From Stylonectria norvegica (Eukaryota; Ascomycota; Sordariomycetes; Hypocreales; Nectriaceae): a stretch of DNA of 64,000 bases. The translations under genes and the position numbers were made by a program. The notes beneath the pieces are model-generated. The model did no database searches, was not told the origin of the DNA, and saw nothing but the letters and a program-made list of their open reading frames with translations. This document shows, piece after piece, positions 35,813-47,416 of this stretch (position 1 is the stretch's first letter; every line of letters begins with the position of its first letter). The DNA lies in assembly GCA_014621405.1 (NCBI GenBank), contig JAANBC010000016.1:62001-126000 (forward strand), in the 5' to 3' direction.

Positions 35813-36520
35813 ATGACAACTGCCACAGAACTCAAGGCGCGCCGCCGCGATGACTATCGCTTCACCATGGACTATCGTACCCGATGGTGAGCTTACGCCC
35901 GAGTGATTCATCTATGCGATTTTGCTTGGCCCGCTGCGGCGTTGGCGGAGATGAGATATCTGAATCATCGTAATATTCAAAGCGCACCCCAGTGACGTAG
36001 AACGGTTAGGAACGACAACGACATGTATCATCACATGAACAACTCAGTATATAGCTTCTTGTACAAAGCCCCCTTTCGTGGTTGCATAAACATGGTGACT
36101 AACTACCTATGATAGATTTGATTCTGTCATCAATGCATATCTCATTGAGTATTGCGACTTAGATCCCCCGACTGTAAGAGTCCAGACAACTTCACCAAGG
36201 GATAACGGTCAAATCCGCTAACTCACACAACGTCGGCAATGTATGGCCTTGCAGTTCACGCTCACACTGACTACTTTGCATCCATTGCGTATCCTGCTGT
36301 GGCTGACTTGGCCTTGCGCGTCAACAAGCTGGGCAAGTCCAGTGTCACCTACGAGGTCGCCGTCTTCGAGAAAGGCGTTGATGAGGTCAAGGCAGTGGGT
36401 GAGTTTGTCCATGTCTTTGTGGAGCGTTCAACAGGCAAGCCAGCCAAGAGCGGGATGAATGAGTATCTGAGGCAAGGTCTCGAGCGACTATACGTTGGAC
36501 CCAACTCCAGTAAATTATAA
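35813..36520 (+). CDS. Hotdog-fold thioesterase (4HBT), possibly splice-defective
   Basis: Exons 35813-35886, 36010-36060, 36116-36173 and probably 36233-36520, about 156 aa. The product reads FTMDYRTRWNDNDMYHHMNNSVY at the first junction (a 4HBT active-site region with the Asn-Asp-Asp and HMNNS pattern), then FDSVINAYLIEYC and YGLAVHAHTDYFASIAYPAV, the usual order of small fungal acyl-CoA thioesterase-superfamily proteins. Introns 1 and 2 are canonical. Intron 3 starts GTAAGA and has a perfect GCTAAC branch site, but at the frame-preserving position (36232) the acceptor reads ACG instead of AG. The next real AG (36257) shifts the frame. Either the splice is non-canonical, a base is wrong, or this allele is broken. 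Confidence 0.72.
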
Positions 36521-36539
36521 GATTAATATGGCCATATAT

Positions 36540-37642
36540 CTACTGCAACTCATATCTCTGGACTGCTCCGTCCTGTTCTCCACTCTTAAACATCTTTTCG
36601 AGGAACTCCAAGTCGGCCAGCGCTTCCTCGGGGGACTGCAGTGCGTTGGCCTTGCCGGCCACCAGACTCTCCGCCCATGCGGCAACCTCCTCACTAACAC
36701 CAGTCGTCCGGTCAAATTCCTTGACGGAAGCCTTACCACCCACCGGTTTGACGGTGACAGTCTCCATAGCGACCTTGACAGTTCCCTTTTCAAAAGCAAA
36801 CTCCCACTCAAACGAGTCTATAAGCGACCCAGAAGAGAGCTGGAAGGTCCCGCTTGCGCCAGATTTGGTCTCGATAATCGCGTTGACCGTATCAATCGGC
36901 GGGAGATGCTCCTGTACTTGTGAAGTCAAAGCCCGGACCGTCACCGATGTAGACTCCCCGGTAAGAAACAACCGTGTAGCAGCCGCGTGGTGAACACCGC
37001 CGTCGAGCAAGAAGCCGCCCTGATACTCGGGCTTCTTGCGCCACTCGGTTCCGTACCACTTCGTATCGCTTCCCATCAGGGAGAAGACCTTGATACTGAA
37101 GTGGTTCACCTTACCCAGCCCTTTGGCCGCCTCTGCCGCATACGTGAAGCTAGGCCAAAACCGCACATTCTCTGCCACGGCAAAAGTGACGTTTTGTTGA
37201 GCCGACACCGTCTTGTAGTACTCGATGAGCTTCTTCCCGCCGGCAACATCAGGCGCGATGGGCTTCTCTGCCAGCACATGCTTGCCGGCGTTCAGAGCGG
37301 CCTCGATGTATTCGGGCTGGCTCTTGATGGGCAGCGCAATGATGACGGCAGAGATGTCCTCCCGGAGCAGGAGGTCATGATAAGTGTGGCCGGCACCCGC
37401 GTCGTCCGAGTAAAGGTCGGGGGTACCGCCCTTGGTGTCCAGGGCGGCGGTCTCCTTTGCTGATTTGGCCGACCTGGAGTAGATGGCCTTGAGAGATATG
37501 GAGTCGACTTTCATCACGGCAGGCTAAAGCTGTCAACTTCCGGAGCTCTCTCCGGCGTTCAGGAGGTAGTGGGACGCACCATATGCTGCTCGCGGGCGAA
37601 GATGCCGCCGCCGATGATGGCAATGCCGATGTTAGGAGCCAT
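36540..37642 (-). CDS. Gfo/Idh/MocA family NAD(P)-dependent dehydrogenase
   Basis: Two exons: 37642-37580 and 37523-36540, intron of 56 nt with GTGCGT donor, product 348 aa. The Rossmann fingerprint IAIIGGGIFA (about 7-16) is split off in the small first exon. AEKPIAPD (106-113) contains the EKP motif with the catalytic-site Lys108. The GGFLLDGGVHHAAATRLF segment carries the DxGxH-type motif of the C-terminal domain. The family oxidises sugars, inositols, dihydrodiols or biliverdin; the nearest look is to small fungal trans-dihydrodiol dehydrogenase-like members. The substrate is unknown. No signal peptide, so cytosolic. Its stop lies 19 nt from the stop of the convergent thioesterase gene. 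Confidence 0.86.
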
Positions 37643-39906
37643 GATGTCAAGGTGCTGGAACTCTGATACACGATAGTTGGCCTTGGTATTTTCAAGTTGA
37701 AGGGCCAGGCTGAGCGTTCTCCAGTGAATGAGTTGTATTCGTTTCTATTAGAAACTCCCCTCTATTGAAGTCATAACGAACTCATGATCTCATCCATGAA
37801 GGCGGGGTTGTCATGGCTGCCCCCGCACTTCAACCGGCTTGACCTCCGCTTTTGTGACTCTACGCCGAATATCTCCAGGATCATCGCACAGAGGTCATTA
37901 TCAAGCAGCTCGTCAGGACTATGTAAACACACGCAGGGCATCACACGCAGGGCAACGGTACTAAGTCTCCTCAGCTCGGGAACGCTTCGGCGAAACCCCG
38001 CGTCCGAAGTCGCTGTCGACAACTCCGAGCCCAAGGCCGTAGATGTCGGAAATCCGGAGTTCTCTTTGCCGAACGCTTGGTGACAGCCTCAATGTTGCGC
38101 CAATGTTACATGAAGGACGCAGACCGCGTGCTCTTTGTGGATGTGCATGTACACGCGTACCGCACATAGAGAAGTCACAAGTGTACATTCTGCAGTAGTC
38201 GACGTCTCGCGGAGCTCATCCGCGCACGCTCTCCACGTGCTATCAAATCCGACACCGACCACGCAACTACTGTAATCTAACCACCACGGGATGGCTCCAG
38301 CATCGCGCATGGTTGCAATATGCAGCTTCACCGGTACGAAGAGCTACTGTACGTCGTGCATATAGCAAGCCCATCCAGAAGGACGCGCCGTTTGAACATC
38401 TCGGCAGTCGTCTCCGAGCCCCGTCCGCGAGAGAGTCCCTGCGCTCTGGCCAGGTTCATGAAAGCACGGTTGATGCATCTCAGGTGTTTTCTTCATCAAA
38501 GTCCTTGGCTCTTTGCCCAATAGCCGGAGCTGCTGAGCGCCTCGTCCTTGGCCCAGCTTCCAGCGGCTGATTGCCAATATATCGCTCACAACCTACTCTG
38601 TACCTCGACCCATTTCCTAGTTTTCCGTCGCCTCGCGCGTCTCGCTCGCTCCCCCGTCCAGGCAGGAATGGCATCTCGTCGATTGCCTACCCCTTGATGA
38701 CCGGCAACTACCCGCTTGGACCTGGGCAGGGCAAGCGCCACACCAGAGATAGCCGGTGCGGCGGAGGCCAGGATTGACAGTGCTAGGCGCTCATTAGCTC
38801 TCGACCTCGAAATCTGGGGGATGGTCGGAGCGATGCTTGGCTATGAAGTACGAATATAATGGCACGAGTCTTGATACGGTATAACACTAGCATTATTAAC
38901 TACGAGGACAAGGCCTCTACTGTAGTAGACGCCCGTCGACCAAGCAATCGCCCCAGCCAGTCTTTCGGCCCTGGCATGTCTGAGAGGCCAGGATATCGTT
39001 GGCTAGAACAATCCAGGGCTATCCCAAACATGGTCAGGGGAGAGAGCGACCAGCTTAGCGGCTATCTTCGGGACACAGATATGATCCCCGGTGACCGCTA
39101 GGTGAGTTTGAGTGGGATACTGTATGTATTCTGGTATTTATCAAGGAAGGTCGATGCGTGAGGGCTGCCCTCAGATGATATGATCGATCATCTCCTCTCT
39201 CGAGCTTGTCATGCGGGCTTGAGGTGAGCGAGTAAGCTAGGGTGTGAGCGTACTTCGCATGTATCTTGATCGGTGGACTACAGGCGTCGATCGAGCAGGT
39301 TTCGCCCTTTACAATGTACGATCGTGTCTCTTACCGCCGTCTAGACTCGTCGAGGTGTGATGGATGGCATTGTGTGCACATCATCAACAATGCAGCTACT
39401 GGGGTCCTTGTGCGATTCGCTACATACCCTAGAGTTTAGCTGAAAGATGTGGACGAAGTTGACGAGAAGAGAAAAGAAGAGTGTTGGAGAATGGTTAATT
39501 GGAGAATCCCACTTCCGAGTAGATAGTTGTGTCAACTAGAGGGTTTCGGACGTTCTTAACACTGGCGGCTTCACTCCCAAGGTTGAATATTATGTTTAGT
39601 TAGGTGAGCAGAACAAGATATACTATTATCTAGCGAGACTTTTCAGTCGCATTTCTACTTATACGTGCACGTACTTTATGTGAGACCTTAGGAACAGAAG
39701 TATAAACTGTTTTACGTATAAGGTTTATATTGTGAGAAGGCATCTATAAAAGCAACCAGTGAGTTTAACGAACGACTTAGAATCTTGTCGATGTCCAATA
39801 TCTTTCCAACAACAAAGCTACTATGACCTCTACTAGAAAGAGTAGATACGTCTCCGACTACAAATTGAGCGTGATCATATCCGGTAACGATCTTACACGT
39901 TCGATG
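37643..39906. other. Intergenic, 2.3 kb
   Basis: Upstream of the dehydrogenase and downstream of the FAD oxidase. No frame beyond about 100 codons and no motif. AT content rises from 39.1 kb toward 39.8 kb. No gene, tRNA or repeat is recognised. Confidence 0.5.
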
Positions 39907-41403
39907 CTAACCCTCGGCAATCCCATGCCACCTGTGAAAGACATTTCCAGGGTCATACCTCCTCTTCAACTCCCTGAGCCGGGGCAAGTTCACCCCATAA
40001 GCGTCCCGGGGTGAGATGGGTTCGGATTCAAGGTTGATGTACTTCCCGACGGGTCCCTTGGAACCATCGTCACGGAACCCGGCACGGTAGCCATTCGTGT
40101 TGCGGATGTGCTCACACAGGGTTCGGTTGAATTGCCGAATCGTGTCATCGAGTGATGCATCAGTCCAACCGAAGGTAATCAAGGCGTCGTAGTAGTCGCC
40201 TCGGTTCGCGTAGGCGGTGGCATCCTGGGCGATTTCGCGAACTTTGTCGGTTGGGAAGAACTCTATGGCGAGAACCGACTTTGCCATGTCTGGCTGCGCA
40301 TCACAGAAATCCCAGAATAGGTTCGCCGACTGTTGAAACAAATCCGGGTTGAGGGGCATTGTTACGTTGCTTGATCCCATAAGACGCCGAATGCCGTGTT
40401 CGAAGACAGGGTTGAGGAGGGTGTTCATATGTGCTGTGGACATCATTGATGTGCCATTATATAGTGCTGGAATATCGAGAAGTTTGGAGAAATAAGTTTT
40501 GGCATCCGATTGTGGGCCGTGAAAGCAAGGGATCGTAGAGATGATATGTGTTACCCCGTCAGGACCATATCCTATGCCAATGGCAAGGGAGTGGCCCTCG
40601 GTATTGTGGCGGTCGTGTAAGTCGTTTGCAACAGCAACGAGCTTATCCAGCTTGTCTGGCGAATACAACAGAGTGCCACTCCAGACTTTGTCTTGCTTAT
40701 GAGCCTTGCAGACGAACTGGGTAGCAACCCCAAATTGAGCGCCAGCACCGCGAATTGCCCAGAACAAGTCGGCATCTGTATCCTCTGATGCTTCAACAAT
40801 ATCACCATTAGCAAGGACAACTTCCGCCGAGACCAGATTGTCGATGGTCAAGCCATGTCGTGCCGTGAGCCAGCCATGGCCTCCACCTAATAGCAATCCA
40901 CCAACGCCAGTGTGGTTGACAACGCCTGCGACTGTCGCGAGGCCATGGCGTTCAAGAGCGTTGTCCACATCTTCCCAGAGACAACCGCCCTGAAACGTAA
41001 CAGTCATGTCTGCGTTGTGCACTTGTACATGCCTCATTCTGGAAAGATCGATAACCATGCCCTCAGAGGACGACGCGCCGCTCGAAGAATGGCCTCCTCC
41101 GCAGACAGCCAACGGAATACCATTCGATACTGCGTACTTGATAGCAGCAGACACTTCCTTTGCAGATGTAGGCTTCACCACAACCGCCTAACTGATGATT
41201 AGTACCCAAATACTCGAGTGCAAATGGCTGCATACCGCTCGTTTCTCGCAGGCGGTACTCCATCGTTTCAAGCTTGCTTCATAGCCTGGGTCCTGGGGAA
41301 GGATGACATCGCCATGCGATACGTACTTTCGTAGCCGAGTGTACTCGTGAGTCGGTGTCGTGTCATCGGCGGAAGCCGATGGTATTGTAGTGTTTTGGCC
41401 CAT
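39907..41403 (-). CDS. FAD-linked oxidoreductase, berberine-bridge-enzyme type
   Basis: Two exons: 41403-41236 and 41187-39907, intron of 48 nt with GTATGC donor, product 482 aa. The N-terminal tail lacks a signal peptide, unlike many secreted fungal members. The PCMH-type FAD domain has CGGGHSSSGASS, with His89 in the usual 8-alpha-histidyl FAD position, then VGGLLLGGGHGWLTARHGL. The end carries RRYDPGNVFHRWH, the BBE C-terminal motif. The residue aligned with the cysteine of bicovalent enzymes is in VVNHTGVGG and is not Cys, so only single covalent FAD attachment is expected. Such enzymes oxidise alkaloids, sugars or polyketide intermediates. The substrate is unknown. A Zn2Cys6 regulator lies 281 nt upstream on the same strand. 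Confidence 0.88.
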
Positions 41404-41484
41404 TCCTACCGTCTTAATATCGTGGCAAATAAAGGAAGGTCGAGGTGTTTCCGCTTGAGAGTATTTGCAGACTGCGTGGCTTTT

Positions 41485-41492
41485 AATATATA
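41485..41492 (-). promoter_or_regulatory. Likely TATA box of the FAD oxidase gene
   Basis: TATATTAA on the minus strand, about 80 nt upstream of the start codon at 41403. The spacing is typical for a TATA-driven, regulated fungal gene. Confidence 0.5.
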
Positions 41493-41684
41493 ACCATGGT
41501 CTCACAGGCGCGACCCGGTGGACCATCTAATGCGGTGATCACCGATCGGTCTGAGACATGTCGTCACTGAGCATAGGAGGCTTCGGACGCTCCGGCCTGC
41601 ATCGTGATGCTGTGTTGACTGTGTGTAGTGATTATGTCTGTTGAAGTGCATTGACGAAGTGGGCCAAGCAGTTGCTTCCGACCA

Positions 41685-44082
41685 TCACTCGTCTAGAGGC
41701 ATTTGTATGTCTGGTAGCGCATCCTTGATGGCAAAGCCATACTTGTCCACAACACTCTCTCCTCCACTCAAACCCTTTTCAAGCACACCTTGGTGTGCCT
41801 TCACTCCTCCTGCGAGCCACTTCTGCAGCTTGAAGGCGGTTTTCGTCACGTCCATGGCAATGTGCCAATTGTCGACACCAACAGTCATGAAACCGGCTAC
41901 CATCAAAGTCTTGACGAAGCGAGCTGGACCTGAAGAATGGCAGCCAGGCACAATTGCCAGCATAACCCAGACAAAAATGCCAATAGTGGCCTTCCATGTA
42001 GGCAGGCCGACCTGCCAGGCGGCCCCCCATATCTTAAGGAAGTCCATCTCGGAGCACATCGCACTGATGGGGGTGCGGTTGAGGATAGCCCGGCAGTAGA
42101 CCATGGCCGTCATGCGAACGCAACGATACATCAGATCTGGTAACTCGATCGAAGGGGATGACTTGTCTGAGCGGGGAGACCGATATGATTCGGGGCTGTC
42201 TGCAGGAGGACTGGAACCATCCGGCGTATGCCGAGGCGTGTCCTCGGGTAACTCTGCGATCCGATCACTAATCCACCCAGCTGCAGTAACCATCTTCTGC
42301 AGGTCTTCAATAGTCTCCTCTTCTGGTAATGAGAGAACGGTCTCGAAAAGATATCGCATATCGTCGAGAATCATGGCCGTGCTGGGGTGTAATTGTAGCG
42401 AGTTTGCACAACCCGTGAACGTCGGCCATGCGAATATTAGGGGCGTATTAAGAGCTATGTGAAAGGGCATCATGATGGGGTCCTCGAATTCGTACCCCAC
42501 GTGGCCATAGATTGATGGTTCAATTTCATGGGCAAGAGCCATTACGACATCGTGTCTGTGAAGTGTTAGCAACTCTCTGTCATCCCTCGCGGGAAGTGAT
42601 GACTTACATGATGATTGTTTTACTTATATAGCCGTGCATACCCAGCTTGTGCAAACCGCCTCGCAGCCGGATCATCTGCTTCAGACCTCGAATATGGGCT
42701 TTCAGATCAGCGGTGGCACCCCAGTACCACGAGTCTACAACCATCTGTACGACGCCAAGGATGGATGCGTCACTGGTTTGGGTGGTTGCTTCGGAGCGAA
42801 GTCGCTCGTTGAGCATATGATAAACCATGCCCTTGTGCATCATAGCCAGTGTTTTGGGGATGTGCCCGGTCTCAGAAAAGAAGCAGGCAGACGTGAACAA
42901 AATTATTTGCAAGAGAAGGGGGTCCTGCACACAAAATGGAATCCAGTGCTTCATAAAGGGGTTATTCGGTGCTGGACTTCCATCGACAGATACTTTGAAG
43001 CGGCATAGAAGCTGAAGATCTATTGGTAATCGAAGGTTAGCAGCATACTCATATGAAGTGTCTTGGGGGCAAAGAAACTTACGTATTCGCACAAGCTCCT
43101 TGTTCATCTTGGTGGGAGCCATGGGCAGGTAGCGAAACTGCTCCATTGACCCCTCGACGGGCAGTTGTACAGGCCGATGGGCATCTTGTGACTGCAATAC
43201 TGATCTAGGATCATACCGAGCATCATCGACGGACCAATCATCCTCAGAAATGAGGTTGGCAATAGTGAGCCGTCGCTCGAGAATGACGCGTAGGGATTCA
43301 AGTATGGTTTCGGGGTCGTGATCCTCGTCTATGGCCACCCTGAAAGGGACCCAGGGACTCGAGGGTTTCTCCAGGGGTGATTGGGCGAAGGAGCTATATT
43401 CGGACGTGGCTGAAGGTGAGGAGGTCGTGAAGGATTCGGGTGTATCTGCTTGGTAGATGCGGCCGTTATTTTCTGCCACCTGAAGGATGGCATCTTGAAC
43501 GCCAGCGAGGTTGAGATGAGAGTAAGGGCCCTCCCTTAGTGCTATTGTCAAGGTTTGTTCTTGAGATACGCTACTTTGAGGAAACCTGTAAGATGGTATT
43601 AGTTTGGTGAAGCGTCATGATGGATGGATGTCAGCAGCCAGGGTTGACATACCGCTTGGGGGATTTTGACTTGTATTCACACGGCGGCTGGGGAAACCGG
43701 CGGACACAATTGGTGCAAGGTTGGCCTTGAGAACACTGAAAAGAGAGTTAGTAGATGAGCTTGGGGACGATGTATTGTGCAGGGGTGAGATAAGATTCAT
43801 GAGGTATGAGATTTTATCTTGATGAAACGTGGAGGAGAGCCGTCCCACAGGAGAGGACCGCCGGTGAGACGATATGTGAAGACAATAAGAGGTTGTGGTT
43901 GAGTCACAGGCCAATGAAAAATTGACGAGTGAGAAGTGTAAAAGATATGAGCGGCGAATGATGTGATGAAAAGCAGTACATCGCACCTTTTGCTTGCGAC
44001 GGCGGCACTCAGTGCATGATGAAGTCTGACGCTCGGCGCGTCGACGCGAACCATGCATCTGCAAGCCGTCGGGCATCGGCAT
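41685..44082 (-). CDS. Zn2Cys6 fungal-specific transcription factor
   Basis: Five exons: 44082-43987, 43735-43653, 43585-43083, 43019-42608 and 42555-41685, giving 654 aa. The binuclear cluster is CTECRRRKQKC-x5-C-x2-C-x8-C (Cys23, 26, 33, 39, 42, 51), the exact CX2CX6CX5CX2CX8C spacing, assembled across the first intron. That intron, 251 nt, is by far the longest here. The middle homology region follows (LLCRFKVSVDG, FMKHWIPFCVQDPLLLQIILFTS, LKAHIRGLKQMIRLRGG). The C-terminal half continues the fungal-specific TF fold. The third intron has a perfect GTAAGT and GCTAAC, although its frame happens to be open. Likely a nuclear activator or repressor. The adjacent FAD oxidase is the obvious candidate target; that is an inference from position. 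Confidence 0.87.
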
Positions 44083-44326
44083 GGTCGGTCTCGTTAGATG
44101 GTTTGGTTAGGTCCCGTCTGGTTCCCGTCCGGGGCCCCGTCGCGTTGCGTCTCGTCAGACAATCCAAGACTCGGCCACGGGAGCCGTTCGTTAGTCGAGA
44201 CTCGAGGGCAAGACTAGAGCGTCACTAGAGCTTGTCTAGGTACGACTGGAAGCGAGGCAGCTCGAGCGAGCGAGCGAGCAGTATCACCACTCACACACAC
44301 GCACACGAGCTTGCTGCGTGTGCGTC

Positions 44327-44378
44327 ACAGCTACAGCTACCGCTACAGCTACAGCTACAGCTACAGCTACAGCTACAG
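44327..44378. repeat. CTACAG hexanucleotide microsatellite
   Basis: About eight tandem copies of CTACAG (one unit reads CTACCG). It lies upstream of the Zn2Cys6 gene, in its probable promoter or 5' leader. Confidence 0.85.
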
Positions 44379-44710
44379 GCTGCGGGTTCGATGAACAACT
44401 GCCAGGGGGGGGGTGGGTTGGTTGGCTGGTTGGACGGGACGGTTGGTTTGCGCTTTGGTTGGTTGGACAGGCCGCGGGCGATTCTCCCGGTGACAGGCGG
44501 GCAGTGGACGGGCTGCTGGAGCCGTGAACAAGGCTATCGAGGCTGTGTCTGCTCGATGCTGGCTGCTTGAGTGGCCGCTTGATGAGTGGCTGCTTGAGTG
44601 ACTGACTGGCTGGCTGGTTGGTTGTTGGACAAGAAACAGTTCAAGGTTGCGCTGAGATGGATGTGCGGCGGGCGCGTCGCATGCCCCAGCCCAGGCAAGC
44701 AAGGCACGAG

Positions 44711-44747
44711 CTGTGCTGCGCTGTGCTGCGCTGTGCTGTGCTGTGCT
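44711..44747. repeat. TGTGCTGCGC short tandem repeat
   Basis: Alternating TGTGC and TGCGC pentamers over about 37 nt. A simple repeat only. Confidence 0.7.
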
Positions 44748-47181
44748 TCTGCGGTGGCGATGCAAGGCGGCGATCGACAGATGCGATGCGACGCCCGTGA
44801 GCAGCGGGCAAAGTCAGATCAGATCCGATCAGATCAGACGGGAGGAGATGGGATAGGATAGGATGGATGAATGGATGATGGAAACGGGATTGGGGATTTG
44901 GTCACTGGCAATTGGTAATGGGGCGTGCTAAAGCCTTGTCGGGCTGCTGGCTGCTCGCTTCTCAAAGACGGAAGATCCAATGATTACTTGGATCCGATCC
45001 AATATTGTAGAAAGCCTGAGAGAGAATTGCTGGAGCCCAGCTGCAGAGTAAGGTAGTAGAGCAGCAAACAAAGACGCACGCTACCACCAGCAGGACCCGC
45101 GTCCGTCTCCGTGTGCTTCCCGATCACAGCGGCTTCCTTCTCGCCCGGGAGCTGGAGGGCTGCTTGCTTGCTGATTATTGATCGTCTGTCCCTGGCTGGT
45201 GCCTGGTTGAGAGAGACCCTGTCTTCCGGGGTGGGGATACTTGCAACTGTCTGTCAATCAATCGACAACAGAGCCTTGTGCGCAAGGCATCGCAGAGACA
45301 AGTGGTGGGGGGAGGCGTCCAGGCTGACGGTAATAAGAGTGAGCGAGTGGGTGAGTGAGTGGCAGGCACCTCAGTGATAATTGATGCTGCACGAGGCTCC
45401 AAGCACCAAATGCACAGCAAAGCACGAAGCGTATCGTATTGGCGAGTTAAGTCTTCCAGATGCGCGTCCAGCCTGTCTCAGTCGGCCTTCGTCAAAAGGC
45501 ACCAGGAGATGGAGATGCCGTGTCCCGTGATCAAAAGGTTCCAGCTTCCTCGCTACGCCGCTCAAGTGCAAGGCCCAGAAACACAGTCTTGCAAGTTGAA
45601 CCCCTTCTAGGTGACGGACAGGCCGTCGTCAGCGCCGGTACTTGGGTCTCACGTACCGGACTCGGAAGGCTTTTGGCTGAGGGATCCATGGATGTGGCTT
45701 CCTGGGGCTGGCCTGGGCTGGTCTGGCTTCCAGTCCGAGGTACTTCGCACTCTAGTAACGGGATTGGGCTGAGCGGGAAGATGAGACTTCCGTTTCCGCG
45801 GAGCCGGACTCTGCGAAAAGACCGTTCGATGATTTACCGTCAGCCTTGTTCAACACGTACTGTACACTACCCCAAGCAAGTAAGGCACGCATGGTTATTC
45901 GTACTGTAGTGCCGATGAACTGTTTAATAAACGCCAGTGTACCTGGACGTAGCTTAACTGCTAGGAGAGTACCTGCATAAACTTAAGTCACTGACGCATG
46001 TCATTGCGGAAGCTGCGCTTAATTACCTTGACGATGACGATATGGCCATGTTAGTCTACTTTCTAACTAATCCAACATTGGTCCTTGAGCAGGGAAGAAG
46101 TAACGAAACCCCATACAGTTGATACATACTCAGTATTGTCGACTTTATTCATCCCTCTCATTCTACACAGACGAGTTTCAGCTACTACGAGCTACTACGA
46201 AGTCGTAGTATCATGTACACCCAGATCCACCGGTACCTGGTGCTCATGTAGAGAAGCCTACGCCTCTCTGCAGGTCAATCTTGCGCTAAAACGCTAAACC
46301 CCACTGATCAATCCGTCAATTCGATTCACCTCTGCCGCCAGCGGACCGGATCCAGCCGTCTCATACAAGAGTGGAGTGATCGCCGTCGTTACCGGTAGTG
46401 GAGCCCAGGGTGCACATTTGCCGGCAGCGTCGGATCCGACATTGTTGAACTTAGGAGCCATAAGTCCGATGATACATCGTAAATCTCCATGGCACAGTAA
46501 CAATGGATCCATATGAGAACAGGAGACGAGGAACTTGCCTACCTTGGGCAGCAATCATACTCAAAGTTCCACTTACTGGGGTGTTCAAACAAAAGCAACA
46601 CCGTGAGAATAAGGAAATGGGCCGTAACTGGATGGATGCCAGTATCAGTTGGTCGTCCCAATATAATTGACTTTCTCATCAGCCATCATCTTCTCGTCAC
46701 TAACCATATCATCCCAAACCTTCCCTCACACCAAGTGTGTTCTGGATCGTCTCTAGAAAATTCCACTGTGTCTCGCTTGCTCGTCTCCCGCGAACTCTAT
46801 TCCAAAAGCGGCACAACTACTGCGTTCCGGGGTTTATCAATACTGTGCTTCATTTCGCACCAAACCAAAAACGTTCTCTCACCAATAGGTAGCGTGAGTA
46901 GCTGTTTCGCGTTAAAGACTATCTCGACATGTTTGAACTGCACACTAGGACTTATAATACTCCCAGGCTCAGGGACTCAAGCACAATAGGTACCTTACCT
47001 ATCCACTTTTACTACGAATACACGTCCACGCATTGAGCTTGTGCTGGCTTAAGATATCGAGTTTCATCTTCCTCCTAATTTCGATTCTATATAAGGACGT
47101 AAACCTAGCTAGGCGTACCAAAAAACATCCAGCTGTCTAATAAGTCAAAATTCGTTGCATAAGTCCAGGTAGCCAGCCATA

Positions 47182-47382
47182 TCAGCCAGCCTCCAATATG
47201 GTCGCTACACTGGTGGTATCTGTGCAAAGAGCAGAAAACATCATGCCACCAGTCCCAACGCCTTCACTATCCAAGTGCATTAATCCCAGCGTTCCCTCGG
47301 TGCGCCGAGGGATAACAATTTCCACCCTGTCAGCTGCGAAATGCTTCGACCCAAGATCAACGGCCAGAGCCAAAGGTGTTCT
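47182..47382 (-). pseudogene. Degenerate ankyrin-repeat fragment
   Basis: On the minus strand the frame reads RTPLALAVDLGSKHFA directly after an in-frame TAG, then about 50 residues to SALCTDTTSVATILEAG and a stop. The first block fits the ankyrin consensus (TPLALAV..GS), the last resembles the helix-turn end of another repeat (ILEAG). There is no ATG and no flanking coding sequence. This is probably a relic of an ankyrin-repeat gene. The match is short, so chance resemblance is possible. Confidence 0.33.
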
Positions 47383-47416
47383 CTAAGCCACAAATAAGGA
47401 GACATTCTTCTGCTGA

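Larger units (their letters stand above)
44083..47416. other. Intergenic, 3.3 kb, rich in simple repeats
   Basis: The Zn2Cys6-factor side (44.1-44.9 kb) is full of short-period repeats: GCGAGCGAGC, CACACACG, CTACAG tandem, GGTTGGTTGG-type runs, TGTGCTGCGC and GATCAGATC repeats. 45.0-47.0 kb has no supported gene. A TATATAAG lies near 47089-47096. A degenerate ankyrin-like fragment sits at 47182-47382 (minus). No tRNA is recognised. Confidence 0.55.

Noticed and set aside
45930..46060. tRNA-like string GTAGCTTAACTGC
   Set aside because: Resembles a mitochondrial tRNA D-arm by a few bases, but no acceptor or anticodon stem can be folded. No tRNA gene was recognised anywhere in the window.
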